64,000 nt of DNA from Pseudomonadota bacterium (GTDB lineage: Bacteria > Pseudomonadota > Alphaproteobacteria > Acetobacterales > Acetobacteraceae): the NCBI GenBank assembly GCA_021805565.1, contig JAJZFA010000043.1, positions 62,001-126,000 on the forward strand, read 5' to 3'. Position numbers and translations under genes: made by a program. The notes beneath the pieces are model-generated. The model saw only the letters and a program-made list of their open reading frames with translations, was not told the origin of the DNA and searched no databases. This document shows, in pieces, positions 20,999 to 31,070 of the stretch. Position 1 is the first letter of the stretch. The number at the start of each line of letters is the position of its first letter.

Positions 20999-21652
20999 AT
21001 GATGCAGGCCACCTCCGGATCGGCGTTCGAACAGCCAGCCAGCTTCGCGTTCGACGCCGACAGCGAAACTGAAATAGCAAAAATCGTTGCCAGATATCCC
21101 GCCGGCAAGCAGGCCAGCGCGGTGATTCCGGCTTTGTATATCGTGCAGAAGCAGATGAAACGGCAGACCGGCAGCGCCTGGGTGCCGGTCAAGGGCATGG
21201 ACGCGGTCGGCGCGCGTCTGGGCATGCCGCCGATCCGGGTGTATGAGGTCGCGACGTTCTATTTCATGTTCAACATGAAACCGATCGGCAAATACCATCT
21301 CCAGGTCTGCACCACGACACCCTGCTGGCTGCGCGGGTCCGATGCGGTGACCGAGACATGCCGGTCGGAAACCGGCATAAAGGATTTTGGCGAGACCAGT
21401 GCGGACGGACTGTTCACGATGACCGAGGTCGAATGCCTCGGAGCCTGCGTGAACGCACCGATCCTGCAGGTCGATGACGATTTCTATGAGGACATGGACG
21501 CCGGAAAGGTAACCGGACTGTTGGCCGCGCTCCGGCGCGGGGAGCGTCCGGCGCCCGGTTCGATGTCCGGCCGGCAGAACTCGGCGCCCGATGGCGGGCC
21601 GACGACGCTGAACACACTGCAATTCGCGCCCCAAGGGACGGTGGGAGGTTGA
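20999..21652 (+). CDS. nuoE: NADH-quinone oxidoreductase subunit E
   Basis: The 217-residue NuoE (24-kDa subunit) is a thioredoxin-like [2Fe-2S] protein holding cluster N1a. The four ligands are Cys104 and Cys109 (QVCTTTPCW) and Cys146 and Cys150 (VECLGAC). The helical N-terminal domain contains [11 protein letters not shown] and [11 protein letters not shown]. Two ATGs sit in tandem at 20999 and 21002; either could be used. The C-terminal 35 residues are a Gly/Pro-rich tail that is variable in the family. nuoF starts 1 bp after its stop. Confidence 0.96.
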   Translation: MMQATSGSAFEQPASFAFDADSETEIAKIVARYPAGKQASAVIPALYIVQKQMKRQTGSAWVPVKGMDAVGARLGMPPIRVYEVATFYFMFNMKPIGKYHLQVCTTTPCWLRGSDAVTETCRSETGIKDFGETSADGLFTMTEVECLGACVNAPILQVDDDFYEDMDAGKVTGLLAALRRGERPAPGSMSGRQNSAPDGGPTTLNTLQFAPQGTVGG

Positions 21653-21653
21653 G

Positions 21654-22949
21654 ATGCTGCAAGACAAGGACCGCATCTTCACCAACCTGTATGGCCAGCA
21701 CGATCCGTTCCTGAAAGCCGCGCGCGCGCGCGGCGACTGGGACAACACCGCCGCGATCCTAGCGCGCGGGCGCGATGCGATTATCCAGGAAATGAAGGAT
21801 TCCGGCTTGCGCGGACGGGGCGGCGCGGGGTTTCCCACCGGCCTGAAATGGTCGTTCATGCCGAAACAGTCCGACCGGCCGTGCTATCTGGTGGTGAACG
21901 CCGACGAATCCGAACCCGGTACCTGCAAGGACCGCGACATCCTGCGGCACGATCCGCATAAACTGGTGGAAGGCTGCCTGGTCGCCGGTTTCGCGATGGG
22001 GGCGACGGCGGCCTATATCTACATACGCGGCGAATTCTATAACGAATCCGTAGCGTTGCAGCACGCGATCGATGAGGCCTACGCAGCCGGACTGATCGGC
22101 AAGAATGCCTGCGGGTCCGGTTACGATTACGACGTGTTCCTGCATCGCGGGGCCGGCGCTTATATTTGCGGCGAGGAAACCGCGCTGATCGAAAGCCTCG
22201 AAGGCAAGAAGGGCATGCCGCGGATGAAGCCGCCGTTCCCGGCCGGCGTTGGGCTGTACGGATGCCCATCGACCGTGAACAACGTCGAAAGCATCGCGGT
22301 GGCACCTACGATTCTCCGGCGCGGCGCATCGTGGTTCACCGGGCTCGGGCGGCAGAACAATACGGGACAGAAACTCTTCTGTATCTCCGGTCACGTCAAC
22401 AAGCCGTGCAATGTCGAGGAAGAGCTTGGCATTCCGCTGAAGGAACTGATCGAGAAATACGCCGGCGGCGTGCGCGGCGGCTGGGACAATCTGCTGGCAA
22501 TCATTCCGGGCGGTGCGTCCGTGCCGCTGATCCCGAAATCCATCTGCGACGACGTGCTGATGGATTTCGATAGCCTGCGCGCGGTGCGCAGCGGTCTGGG
22601 CACGGCGGCGGTCATCGTCATGGATAAATCCACCGATGTAATCAAGGCGATCGCGCGTTTGTCGAAGTTCTACATGCACGAAAGCTGCGGCCAGTGTACG
22701 CCATGTCGCGAAGGCACCGGCTGGATGTGGCGGGTGATGACCCGGATGGTCGAAGGTCGCGCCACGCCGGACGAAATCGACACGCTGGAGCAAGTGACAC
22801 GCCAGGTGGAAGGCCACACGATTTGCGCGCTGGGCGATGCGGCGGCGTGGCCGATTCAGGGGTTGATCCGGCATTTTCGCCCGGTGATGGAAGCGCGTAT
22901 CGCGGCGTATAAGACGCGATCCAGACCGATGCCGATGGCGGCGGAGTAG
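21654..22949 (+). CDS. nuoF: NADH-quinone oxidoreductase subunit F
   Basis: The 431-residue NuoF (51-kDa subunit) binds NADH and FMN, the entry point of electrons. The nucleotide-binding glycine-rich stretch is [18 protein letters not shown] near residues 51-68, and the FMN region [15 protein letters not shown] follows. The [4Fe-4S] cluster N3 ligands are Cys345, Cys348 and Cys351 in [12 protein letters not shown] plus Cys391 in GHTICALGD. Everything expected is present and the length is standard. It is co-translated with nuoE upstream and nuoG 4 bp downstream. Confidence 0.97.
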   Translation: MLQDKDRIFTNLYGQHDPFLKAARARGDWDNTAAILARGRDAIIQEMKDSGLRGRGGAGFPTGLKWSFMPKQSDRPCYLVVNADESEPGTCKDRDILRHDPHKLVEGCLVAGFAMGATAAYIYIRGEFYNESVALQHAIDEAYAAGLIGKNACGSGYDYDVFLHRGAGAYICGEETALIESLEGKKGMPRMKPPFPAGVGLYGCPSTVNNVESIAVAPTILRRGASWFTGLGRQNNTGQKLFCISGHVNKPCNVEEELGIPLKELIEKYAGGVRGGWDNLLAIIPGGASVPLIPKSICDDVLMDFDSLRAVRSGLGTAAVIVMDKSTDVIKAIARLSKFYMHESCGQCTPCREGTGWMWRVMTRMVEGRATPDEIDTLEQVTRQVEGHTICALGDAAAWPIQGLIRHFRPVMEARIAAYKTRSRPMPMAAE

Positions 22950-22953
22950 CGAT

Positions 22954-25011
22954 ATGGCCAAAGTCACCATCGACGGGATCACGGTCGAAGTCGCCAACGG
23001 CTCGACTATTCTCCAGGCAGCCGAACAGGCCGGCATCGAAATTCCGCGCTTCTGTTACCACGAACGCCTGTCGATCGCCGGCAACTGCCGCATGTGCCTC
23101 GTCGAAGTCGAAAAGGCGCCACCCAAACCCATCGCGTCCTGCGGCTATCCGGTGGCTGAAGGCATGGTCGTCCATACCGACAGCAAAATGGTCCGCAACG
23201 CCCGCCGCGGGGTGATGGAATTCTTGCTGATCAACCATCCGCTGGATTGCCCGATCTGCGATCAGGGCGGCGAATGCGACCTGCAGGATCAGGCCATGGG
23301 CTACGGCATGGACCACACCCGTTACGCCGAAAACAAGCGGGCGGTCCCTGACAAGAACCTCGGCCCGCTGGTCAAAACCTCCATGAACCGCTGCATCCAC
23401 TGCACGCGGTGCATTCGTTTCATTACGGAAGTGGCCGGCGTGCCGGACCTCGGCGCCACCGCGCGCGGTGAACATATGGAAGTCGGCACCTACGTCGAAA
23501 AAGCGCTGGGTTCGGAACTGTCGGGCAACATTATCGATATTTGCCCGGTCGGCGCGCTGACCTCCAAGCCCTACGCATTCGTTGCTCGGTCCTGGGAACT
23601 GTCCAAAACCGACAGCATCGATGTTCTGGACGCGACCGGAACGAATATTCGTATCGATTCCCGTGGCATCGAAGTCCTTCGTATTCTGCCGCGCATCAAC
23701 GAAGACGTGAATGAGGAATGGCTGGGCGATAAATCCCGCTTTGCTCTCGACGGGCTGAAACGCCGCCGTCTGGATCGCCCCTGGGTTCGCGAAAACGGCA
23801 AGTCGCGGGCCGCGTCCTGGGATGAGGCATTCGCCGCGATCGGTGCGAAGCTGAAACCGCTGACCGGCGACCGGATCGGCGCGATCGCCGGCGATTTGTG
23901 CGATGCCGAAAGTATTCTGGCACTGAAGGACCTGCTCGCCAGCCTCGGTTCCGCGAATATCGATTGCCGCCAGGACGGCGCTAAACTGGATGCCGCACGG
24001 CGCGATTTTTACTGCTTCAACACATCCATCGCCGGGATCGAGGAAGCCGATGCGATCCTGATCGTGGGTGCCAATCCGCGCAAGGAAGCACCGGTGCTCA
24101 ACGCCCGCATCCGAAAGGCATGGCTGGCGAACGGTATTCCCATCGGGCTGATCGGGACGGAAACCGATCTGACCTACGGGGTGACCCATCTGGGCACTCA
24201 GCCATCGGTGCTGACGGACCTTCACGCCGGATCTCACGACTTCGCCAAGATTCTCGCCAATGCGAAAAAACCGATGATCGTCGTGGGGCAGGGCGCACTG
24301 GCCCGGCCCGATGGCAGCGCGATCCTGGCGGCGGCGTGGCGACTGGCGGCCCAGGTGGGCGCGCTGTCGCATGACTGGCACGGGTTCAACGTCCTGCACA
24401 CGGCCGCGGCGCGCGTCGGGGCGCTGGACCTCGGGTTCGTGCCTGGGCCGAACGGCAAGACGGCCGATGCGATGATGGGCGGCGGGGTCGATCTGTTGTG
24501 GCTGCTGGGCGCCGATGAATTCGATCCGGCGCGAATCGCGGCAAATACGTTCGTCGTTTATCAGGGCCATCATGGCGATGCCGGCGCGCAGCGGGCGGAT
24601 GTCATCCTGCCAGGTTCGGCCTATACCGAAAAATCCGGCACCTACGTCAACACCGAAGGCCGAGCCCAGCGCGGGTTCAAGGCGGTGTTTCCACCCGGCG
24701 ACGCTCGGGAAGACTGGACGATCCTGCGTGCGTTCAGCGCCACGATCGGCAAAACCCTGCCCTACGACACGATCGAGGCGCTTCGTAAGCGCATGGAACA
24801 GATCAATCCGGTCTTCGGGCGCATCGGTTTCCTGCCGCGCTTCGGTTGTTCCGACCATACCGGCCCGGCCGGCGATCCCGCGGTCCTCAGCGATGCGCCG
24901 CTAACCTCGCCGGTCGCGAATTACTACCTGACCGACCCGGTCAGCCGGTCCAGCCCGACGATGGCGGCCTGCGTCGAATCGCACGCCACCCCCGCCCTGG
25001 CGGCGGAGTAA
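22954..25011 (+). CDS. nuoG: NADH-quinone oxidoreductase subunit G
   Basis: The 685-residue NuoG (75-kDa subunit) carries several clusters. The N-terminal [2Fe-2S] ferredoxin domain has Cys34, Cys45, Cys48 and Cys63. Next is the H-x3-C-x2-C-x5-C type region around [17 protein letters not shown], then a [4Fe-4S] set in [11 protein letters not shown] with its partner in [10 protein letters not shown]. The C-terminal half is a molybdopterin-oxidoreductase-like domain that has lost its cofactor, including [19 protein letters not shown]. Length is typical of alphaproteobacterial NuoG, shorter than that of E. coli. nuoH begins 4 bp downstream. Confidence 0.96.
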   Translation: MAKVTIDGITVEVANGSTILQAAEQAGIEIPRFCYHERLSIAGNCRMCLVEVEKAPPKPIASCGYPVAEGMVVHTDSKMVRNARRGVMEFLLINHPLDCPICDQGGECDLQDQAMGYGMDHTRYAENKRAVPDKNLGPLVKTSMNRCIHCTRCIRFITEVAGVPDLGATARGEHMEVGTYVEKALGSELSGNIIDICPVGALTSKPYAFVARSWELSKTDSIDVLDATGTNIRIDSRGIEVLRILPRINEDVNEEWLGDKSRFALDGLKRRRLDRPWVRENGKSRAASWDEAFAAIGAKLKPLTGDRIGAIAGDLCDAESILALKDLLASLGSANIDCRQDGAKLDAARRDFYCFNTSIAGIEEADAILIVGANPRKEAPVLNARIRKAWLANGIPIGLIGTETDLTYGVTHLGTQPSVLTDLHAGSHDFAKILANAKKPMIVVGQGALARPDGSAILAAAWRLAAQVGALSHDWHGFNVLHTAAARVGALDLGFVPGPNGKTADAMMGGGVDLLWLLGADEFDPARIAANTFVVYQGHHGDAGAQRADVILPGSAYTEKSGTYVNTEGRAQRGFKAVFPPGDAREDWTILRAFSATIGKTLPYDTIEALRKRMEQINPVFGRIGFLPRFGCSDHTGPAGDPAVLSDAPLTSPVANYYLTDPVSRSSPTMAACVESHATPALAAE

Positions 25012-25015
25012 GCCG

Positions 25016-26032
25016 ATGTACGACTTCTTCCACACCACCGATACCGGCATCGTCGTCCTCACGTTTATCGAGGCGCTGGCCCTGCTGGTGCCGCTGCTGA
25101 TCGGCGTCGCCTATCTGACGTACGCGGAACGCAAGGTGCTGGCCGCGATGCAGTTGCGCCGCGGCCCCAATGTCGTCGGGCCGTTCGGATTGCTTCAGCC
25201 GTTCGCCGACGCGCTGAAGATGCTGATGAAGGAAACGATCGTCCCGACCGGGTCGAACCGGCTCCTGTTCCTGATCGCGCCGATGCTGACATTCACCCTG
25301 GCCATGGTGGCGTGGGCGGTCATTCCAGTGGACGAAGGCTGGGTTGGCGCGAACATCAATGTCGGCCTGCTGTACCTGTTCGCGATCTCCTCGCTGGGCG
25401 TCTATGGGATTATCATCGCCGGCTGGGCGTCCAATTCGAAATACGCCTTCCTCGGCGCCATGCGGTCGGCGGCGCAGATGATCAGCTATGACGTCTCCAT
25501 GGGCTTCGTGCTGGTCACCGTCCTGCTGTGCGCCGGCAGCCTGAACCTGACCGATATCGTCCATGCACAGACAAAAATCTGGTTCTGCATCCCGCTGTTC
25601 CCGATGTTCGTCGTGTTCTTTATCTCGGCACTGGCGGAAACCAATCGCTCGCCGTTCGACCTGCCGGAAGGCGAATCCGAAATCGTCGCCGGATTCTTCG
25701 TCGAATACTCGGCCATGAGCTTCGCGCTGTTCTTCCTGGGCGAATACGCCAACATGATCCTCATGAGCGCGCTGACCACCATTCTGTTCCTCGGCGGCTG
25801 GCTCGCCCCGTTCAATGCGGAGCCGTTTACCTGGATTCCCGGCGTGATCTGGTTCGTGCTGAAAATATGCGCGGTCTTGTTCATGTTCCTGTGGGTGCGC
25901 GCGACATTCCCGCGCTACCGTTATGACCAGTTGATGCGGCTGGGCTGGAAAGTGTTCCTGCCATTGTCGCTGCTCTGGCTGGTGATTACCGCGGGCGCAT
26001 TGATGGCGTTCGGCTGGCTTCCCAACACATGA
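25016..26032 (+). CDS. nuoH: NADH-quinone oxidoreductase subunit H
   Basis: The 338-residue NuoH (ND1) is an eight-helix membrane subunit that links the peripheral arm to the proton pumps and forms the quinone chamber. Diagnostic segments are [20 protein letters not shown], the acidic loop [20 protein letters not shown], and [18 protein letters not shown]. All the conserved Glu and Arg residues of the E-channel region are present. It lies between nuoG and nuoI; a 23-bp gap precedes nuoI. Confidence 0.97.
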   Translation: MYDFFHTTDTGIVVLTFIEALALLVPLLIGVAYLTYAERKVLAAMQLRRGPNVVGPFGLLQPFADALKMLMKETIVPTGSNRLLFLIAPMLTFTLAMVAWAVIPVDEGWVGANINVGLLYLFAISSLGVYGIIIAGWASNSKYAFLGAMRSAAQMISYDVSMGFVLVTVLLCAGSLNLTDIVHAQTKIWFCIPLFPMFVVFFISALAETNRSPFDLPEGESEIVAGFFVEYSAMSFALFFLGEYANMILMSALTTILFLGGWLAPFNAEPFTWIPGVIWFVLKICAVLFMFLWVRATFPRYRYDQLMRLGWKVFLPLSLLWLVITAGALMAFGWLPNT

Positions 26033-26055
26033 CACGACTGGCGGAGGCCGTATAA

Positions 26056-26544
26056 ATGGCATTTTTGGATCGTACCGCCCGAAGTCTGGTCCTAAGCGAG
26101 CTCGTCGCCGGCCTGGGCCTGACGCTACGCTACTTCTTCAAGCAGAAGGTCACGATCAACTACCCTTACGAAAAGGGGCCGATCAGCCCGCGCTTCAAAG
26201 GCGAACACGCACTGCGCCGCTACCCGAACGGGGAAGAACGCTGCATCGCCTGCAAGCTGTGCGAGGCGATATGCCCCGCTCAGGCGATCACCATCGAAGC
26301 CGAACCGCGCGAAGACGGCTCCCGCCGCACCACGCGCTATGACATCGACATGACCAAATGCATCTATTGCGGGCTGTGCGAGGAAGCCTGCCCGGTGGAT
26401 GCCATCGTGGAGGGACCGAACTTCGAGTTCGCCACCGAAACCCGCGAAGAACTATTGTACAACAAAGACAAGCTGCTCGCGAACGGCGACCGCTGGGAGC
26501 CCGAACTCGCTCGGCGGCTGGAACTGGACGCGCCCTACCGATGA
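26056..26544 (+). CDS. nuoI: NADH-quinone oxidoreductase subunit I
   Basis: The 162-residue NuoI is a bacterial-type ferredoxin with two [4Fe-4S] clusters (N6a and N6b). The ligands are Cys63, Cys66, Cys69, Cys73 ([12 protein letters not shown]) and Cys102, Cys105, Cys108, Cys112 ([12 protein letters not shown]). An N-terminal amphipathic stretch, [20 protein letters not shown], anchors it to the membrane. The ATG follows a GGAGG site. Its stop overlaps the nuoJ start (ATGA), indicating coupled translation. Confidence 0.97.
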   Translation: MAFLDRTARSLVLSELVAGLGLTLRYFFKQKVTINYPYEKGPISPRFKGEHALRRYPNGEERCIACKLCEAICPAQAITIEAEPREDGSRRTTRYDIDMTKCIYCGLCEEACPVDAIVEGPNFEFATETREELLYNKDKLLANGDRWEPELARRLELDAPYR

Positions 26545-27236
26545 TCGTCGCGACCTTCTTTTACCTCTTCGCCGCGATCCTGCTGGCGTCGGCCGCCATG
26601 GTGGTCAGCGCCCGCAATCCGGTGCATTCGGTGCTGTTCCTGATCCTGGCGTTCTTCAACGCCGCCGCCCTGTTCCTGATCGCCGGCGCCGAGTTCCTGG
26701 CGATGATCCTGGTCATCGTCTATGTCGGCGCCGTCGCGGTGCTGTTTCTGTTCGTCGTGATGATGCTGGACGTGGATTTCGCCCAGTTGCGCGGCGGCAT
26801 CCAGCGATACTGGGTGGTCGGCGCGGCGGTCGGCGCGGTCCTGTTCATCGAACTGGCGATGGTGCTGGGCGGCTGGGCCCTGGCGCCCGCCGCGGTGAAA
26901 CTGCGGATGTCGCCGGTGCCGTCCGGCGTATCCAATACCGAGGCGCTGGGCCGGATTCTCTACACCGATTATGTGTTCTTGTTTCAGACCGCCGGTCTGA
27001 TCCTGATGGTGGCGATGATCGGCGCGATCGTGCTGACCCTGCGCGACCGCAAAACCTCCCGGCATCAGGACATCCGCCAGCAAACCGAACGCAGCGTGGC
27101 CGAAACGCTGGAAATGATGTCGCTGTCCCTCGGGGCCGGAACCACACGGTCCGGCGGCTATCTGCGACCGAAGGAACCAGCGCCGGAGCCGGCCGGGGAA
27201 CACGCGGATTCGGGGGGACACGGACATGGGCATTAG
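26541..27236 (+). CDS. nuoJ: NADH-quinone oxidoreductase subunit J
   Basis: The 231-residue NuoJ (ND6) has five likely helices. The pi-bulge helix 3 contains [20 protein letters not shown], the conserved hinge that changes during catalysis. The last helix is followed by a hydrophilic tail of about 60 residues, rich in Glu, Pro and His, ending in [11 protein letters not shown]; this His/Gly-rich tip is species-specific. The start overlaps the nuoI stop by 4 bp. A 54-bp gap separates it from nuoK. Confidence 0.95.
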   Translation: MIVATFFYLFAAILLASAAMVVSARNPVHSVLFLILAFFNAAALFLIAGAEFLAMILVIVYVGAVAVLFLFVVMMLDVDFAQLRGGIQRYWVVGAAVGAVLFIELAMVLGGWALAPAAVKLRMSPVPSGVSNTEALGRILYTDYVFLFQTAGLILMVAMIGAIVLTLRDRKTSRHQDIRQQTERSVAETLEMMSLSLGAGTTRSGGYLRPKEPAPEPAGEHADSGGHGHGH

Positions 27237-27290
27237 CGCGTCGCCGGTCGCCGCGGCACCGGGTCCAGCCACCACACAGGGGTTGCAGCC

Positions 27291-27602
27291 ATGATCGATG
27301 TCGGCCTCGGCCACTACCTCGTGGTCTCCGCGATCCTGCTCGTCCTGGGCATTTTCGGCATCTTCCTGAACCGCAAGAACGTCATCGTCATCCTGATGTC
27401 GATCGAACTCATCCTGCTCGCGGTCAATCTGAATTTTGTCGCTTTTTCCGCCGCGCTGAACGATCTGGCCGGACAGGTCATGGCCATGCTGGTGCTGACC
27501 GTCGCGGCGGCCGAGGCGGCGATCGGGCTGGCCATCGTCGTTATCTACTTCCGCAATCGCGGGTCGATCCAGGTTGAAGACGTCAACCTGATGAAGGGCT
27601 GA
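27291..27602 (+). CDS. nuoK: NADH-quinone oxidoreductase subunit K
   Basis: The 103-residue NuoK (ND4L) has three helices and the two buried glutamates needed for proton transfer: one in [16 protein letters not shown] and one in [14 protein letters not shown]. It opens [19 protein letters not shown] as in other proteobacteria. It is an antiporter-like (MrpC-type) subunit placed between NuoJ and NuoN in the membrane arm. Starts at ATG 27291; nuoL follows after 2 bp. Confidence 0.97.
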   Translation: MIDVGLGHYLVVSAILLVLGIFGIFLNRKNVIVILMSIELILLAVNLNFVAFSAALNDLAGQVMAMLVLTVAAAEAAIGLAIVVIYFRNRGSIQVEDVNLMKG

Positions 27603-27604
27603 CC

Positions 27605-29533
27605 ATGCTGTTCGCAATCGCCGTCTTCGCCCCCCTGGCGGGCGCCCTGGTGTCCGGCCTGTTGGGCAAGGTCATCGGCGACAAAGCCGCCATGGGTGTG
27701 TCCATCGCTGGTATGGCCATCGCCGCCGTCTGCGGGCCGCTGGCGTTCTTTCAGTTGACCGGCGGCGCGGACCCCGGCGTGCTCGACCTTGGGCCATGGA
27801 TCGAATCCGGCCGGTTCCACGTGCAGTGGGCACTGCGCTACGACACGCTGTCGGCCGTCATGGTCGCGATGGTGTCGTTCGTGTCGATGCTGATCCACGT
27901 CTATTCCATCGGTTACATGGGTCACGATGCCCGCCCCCGCTATCGCTTCTTCGCCTATCTGTCGCTGTTCAGCTTCGCCATGCTGATGCTGGTCACGGCC
28001 GATAACCTGGCGCAGTTGTTCTTCGGATGGGAAGGCGTCGGCCTGTGTTCCTACTTGCTGATTGGCTACTGGTACGACCGGCCATCGGCCAATGCCGCCG
28101 CGATCAAGGCGTTCGTCGTCAACCGCATCGCCGATCTTCCCTTCGCGGTTGGCATTGCCCTGATCTTCTTCAAATTCGGGTCGATAGAATTTTCGGTCAT
28201 ATTCCCCGCGGTTGCCCAGCATGCCGCCGATTCCTACGCGCTGTTCGGGACGACTTACTCCGCGATCGAAACCATCGCCTTCCTGCTGTTCATCGGCGCC
28301 ATGGGCAAATCGGCCCAGCTCGGTTTTCACGTCTGGTTGCCGGACGCGATGGAAGGCCCGACGCCCGTATCGGCGCTGATCCACGCCGCGACCATGGTGA
28401 CGGCCGGCGTGTTTCTGATGGCCCGCATGTCGCCGCTGATGGAATACGCGCCCCATGCGCTGGGTTTCGTTACCTTTATCGGCGCATCGACGGCGTTGTT
28501 CGCGGCCACCATCGGCTGCGTGCAGAACGACATCAAGCGCGTGATCGCCTATTCCACCTGCTCGCAGCTTGGCTACATGTTCGCCGCCGCCGGTGTCGGC
28601 GCCTTTCAGGCTTCGATGTTTCACCTCGTCACGCATGCGTTCTTCAAGGCGCTGCTGTTCCTGTCGGCCGGGTCGGTGATCCACGCGATGTCAGACGAGC
28701 AGGACATGCGCAAAATGGGCGGGCTGGCGAAAATCATCCCGGTCACTTGTACGGTCATGTGGATCGGCAGTCTGGCGCTGGCCGGCATCCCGCCGTTCGC
28801 CGGGTCCTATTCCAAGGACGCCATCATCGCCGCCACCTATGCGTCCGGCACCGGCATCGGGATGTACGCCTTTGTCTGCACGCTGCTGGCGGCGTTCCTG
28901 ACCGCATTCTATTCCTGGCGCTTGCTGCTGCTAACCTTTCACGGCCAATCGCGCGCCGACCGGCACGTTCTGGAACATGCCCACGAAAGCCCGTGGGTTA
29001 TGCTGCTGCCGCTGTGTGTGCTCTCCCTCGGTGCGATTTTCGCAGGCTGGGCGTTGGATAACTGGTTCATCGGCGCCGGCTGGCCGCATTTCTGGAACGG
29101 CGCGATCTTCAACGGTCCGGACAAGGACATTCTTGAGAACCTCGACCATGTCCCGGCCTGGGTCGATCTCGCCCCGTTGGTCCTCGGACTGCTGGGAATT
29201 GCGCTGGCCTATGCGATGTACCTCGTCGATCCGCGGCTGCCGGTGCGGCTCGCCCAGACGTTCGGCGCCATCTACCGGTTTCTGCTGAACAAGTGGTATT
29301 TCGACGAACTCTACAACGTGATTTTCGTCCAGCCGGCGATCCGGCTGGCTCGGCTGTTTTGGCAGGTGGGCGATGTGACCATCATCGACGGCGTGCCGAA
29401 CGGGCTGGCCGAACTGGCCGGCGACGGATCGAAGCAAATCGTTAAAATCCAGACCGGCTCCCTGGCGATTTACGCCTTTGCCATGCTGATCGGCGTCGTC
29501 GTGCTGGTCGGCGTCTTCATGCTGAGCCGGTGA
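27605..29533 (+). CDS. nuoL: NADH-quinone oxidoreductase subunit L
   Basis: The 642-residue NuoL (ND5) is the distal proton-pumping antiporter-like subunit. The conserved cores are FFGWEGVGLCSYLLIGYW, with the essential Glu of helix 5, and AQLGFHVWLPDAMEGPTPVS around the helix 7-8 Lys region. HLVTHAFFKALLFLSAGSVI carries the helix 12 Lys. The C-terminal part includes the long lateral helix that runs along NuoM and NuoN and a final membrane anchor (FAMLIGVVVLVGVFML). Length is normal. It abuts nuoM with a 4-bp gap. Confidence 0.97.
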   Translation: MLFAIAVFAPLAGALVSGLLGKVIGDKAAMGVSIAGMAIAAVCGPLAFFQLTGGADPGVLDLGPWIESGRFHVQWALRYDTLSAVMVAMVSFVSMLIHVYSIGYMGHDARPRYRFFAYLSLFSFAMLMLVTADNLAQLFFGWEGVGLCSYLLIGYWYDRPSANAAAIKAFVVNRIADLPFAVGIALIFFKFGSIEFSVIFPAVAQHAADSYALFGTTYSAIETIAFLLFIGAMGKSAQLGFHVWLPDAMEGPTPVSALIHAATMVTAGVFLMARMSPLMEYAPHALGFVTFIGASTALFAATIGCVQNDIKRVIAYSTCSQLGYMFAAAGVGAFQASMFHLVTHAFFKALLFLSAGSVIHAMSDEQDMRKMGGLAKIIPVTCTVMWIGSLALAGIPPFAGSYSKDAIIAATYASGTGIGMYAFVCTLLAAFLTAFYSWRLLLLTFHGQSRADRHVLEHAHESPWVMLLPLCVLSLGAIFAGWALDNWFIGAGWPHFWNGAIFNGPDKDILENLDHVPAWVDLAPLVLGLLGIALAYAMYLVDPRLPVRLAQTFGAIYRFLLNKWYFDELYNVIFVQPAIRLARLFWQVGDVTIIDGVPNGLAELAGDGSKQIVKIQTGSLAIYAFAMLIGVVVLVGVFMLSR

Positions 29534-29537
29534 GATC

Positions 29538-31070
29538 ATGAACGCTGCAATCAACGCCGCCGGCTTTCCCATCCTGTCGCTGATTACCTGGCTGCCGCTG
29601 GCCGGTTGCCTCGTCATCATGCTGGTGCGCGGCGACGAACAGACAATCGCGTCCAACGCGAAATGGACCGCGCTATGGACCAGCCTGCTGGTGTTCGTGC
29701 TGTCGCTGGTGCTGTGGGTCAGGTTCGACCCGTCGGAACCCGGCTTTCAGTTCAACGAACATGTCGCGTGGCTTCCCGAGTATAAGGTCGCCTACAGCAT
29801 GGGCGTGGACGGCATTTCCGTCCTGTTCGTGTTGCTTTCGACGGTCCTGACACCGATCTGCATCCTGGCGAGCTGGGAATCGATCCATACCCGCGTCCGC
29901 GAATTCATGATCAGCTTCCTGATCCTGGAAACCATGATGGTCGGCATGTTCGCCGCGACGGACTTCGTCGTGTTCTACATGTTCTTCGAGGGCGTGCTGA
30001 TCCCGATGTATCTGATCATCGGCGTCTGGGGCGGCCCGCGCCGGGTTTATGCGGCGGTCAAATTCTTTCTGTTCACGCTGACCGGATCGGTGCTGATGCT
30101 GCTGGCGCTGATCGCCATGTGGGTTCACGCCGGCACCACCGACATCGCGGTGCTGATGCACACGGTATTCCCGCCAGGGATGCAAGGCTGGCTGTTTCTG
30201 GCGCTGTTCGCGTCCTTCGCGGTCAAGGTGCCGATGTGGCCGGTGCATACCTGGCTTCCCGACGCCCACGTGGAGGCCCCCACCGCCGGGTCCGTCATTC
30301 TGGCCGGCGTGCTGTTGAAAATGGGCGCCTACGGGTTCCTGCGGTTCTCAGTGCCGATGCTGCCGGAAGCGGCGGCGTATTATGCGCCGTTCATCTTTAC
30401 CCTGTCGGTCGTGGCCGTCATCTACACGTCCCTGGTCGCCCTGGCGCAGGAGGATATGAAGAAGCTGATCGCCTATTCCTCGATTGCCCATATGGGCGTC
30501 GTGACGATCGGCATTTTCACCTTCAACATCCAGGGTATTTCCGGCGCATTGTTCCAGATGCTGTCGCATGGCGTGGTGTCGGCTGCGTTGTTCCTGATCG
30601 TCGGCGTCGTATACGACCGTATCCACTCCCGCGAGATCGCTCGTTACGGCGGGCTTGCCGACCGGATGCCGGCCTATGCGCTGGTGTTCATGCTGTTCAT
30701 GATGGCGTCGGTCGGGTTGCCGGGAACGGCCGGTTTCGTGGGCGAGTTCCTGGTCATCGTCGGCTCGTTGCAGGTGAATTTCTGGCTGGCCCTGTTGGGC
30801 GGCATGGGGATGATCCTGGGCGCGGCCTATTCGCTGTATCTGTACCGGCGGGTGATTTTCGGCCGAATTACCAAGGACGACCTGCGCAACATTCTCGACC
30901 TCAGCCCCAGGGAATGGGCGGTGTTCGCGCCGTTGATCGTGCTGACGTTGTGGATGGGCATCTATCCGTCCAGCTTTACCAGCTTCTTCGACGCCAGCGT
31001 GGGGGCGATGGTGCAACAGCACACCGCCGCCCTGGCCGCGACAACCAAGTTAGCCGGGATTCTGCACTAA
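29538..31070 (+). CDS. nuoM: NADH-quinone oxidoreductase subunit M
   Basis: The 510-residue NuoM (ND4) is the middle antiporter-like proton pump with about 14 helices. It contains YMFFEGVLIPMYLIIGVWGG (key Glu), VKVPMWPVHTWLPDAHVEAP (key Lys) and YSSIAHMGVVTIGIF. MFQM-like LSHGVVSAALFL is the helix 12 region. The gene begins 4 bp after nuoL. Its stop codon TAA shares its last base with the nuoN ATG (TAATG), so translation is probably coupled. Confidence 0.97.
   Translation: MNAAINAAGFPILSLITWLPLAGCLVIMLVRGDEQTIASNAKWTALWTSLLVFVLSLVLWVRFDPSEPGFQFNEHVAWLPEYKVAYSMGVDGISVLFVLLSTVLTPICILASWESIHTRVREFMISFLILETMMVGMFAATDFVVFYMFFEGVLIPMYLIIGVWGGPRRVYAAVKFFLFTLTGSVLMLLALIAMWVHAGTTDIAVLMHTVFPPGMQGWLFLALFASFAVKVPMWPVHTWLPDAHVEAPTAGSVILAGVLLKMGAYGFLRFSVPMLPEAAAYYAPFIFTLSVVAVIYTSLVALAQEDMKKLIAYSSIAHMGVVTIGIFTFNIQGISGALFQMLSHGVVSAALFLIVGVVYDRIHSREIARYGGLADRMPAYALVFMLFMMASVGLPGTAGFVGEFLVIVGSLQVNFWLALLGGMGMILGAAYSLYLYRRVIFGRITKDDLRNILDLSPREWAVFAPLIVLTLWMGIYPSSFTSFFDASVGAMVQQHTAALAATTKLAGILH

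Noticed and set aside
22642-24858. 738-codon minus-strand frame opposite nuoF and nuoG
   Set aside because: Spans two well-supported genes in antisense; a product of GC-rich third positions.
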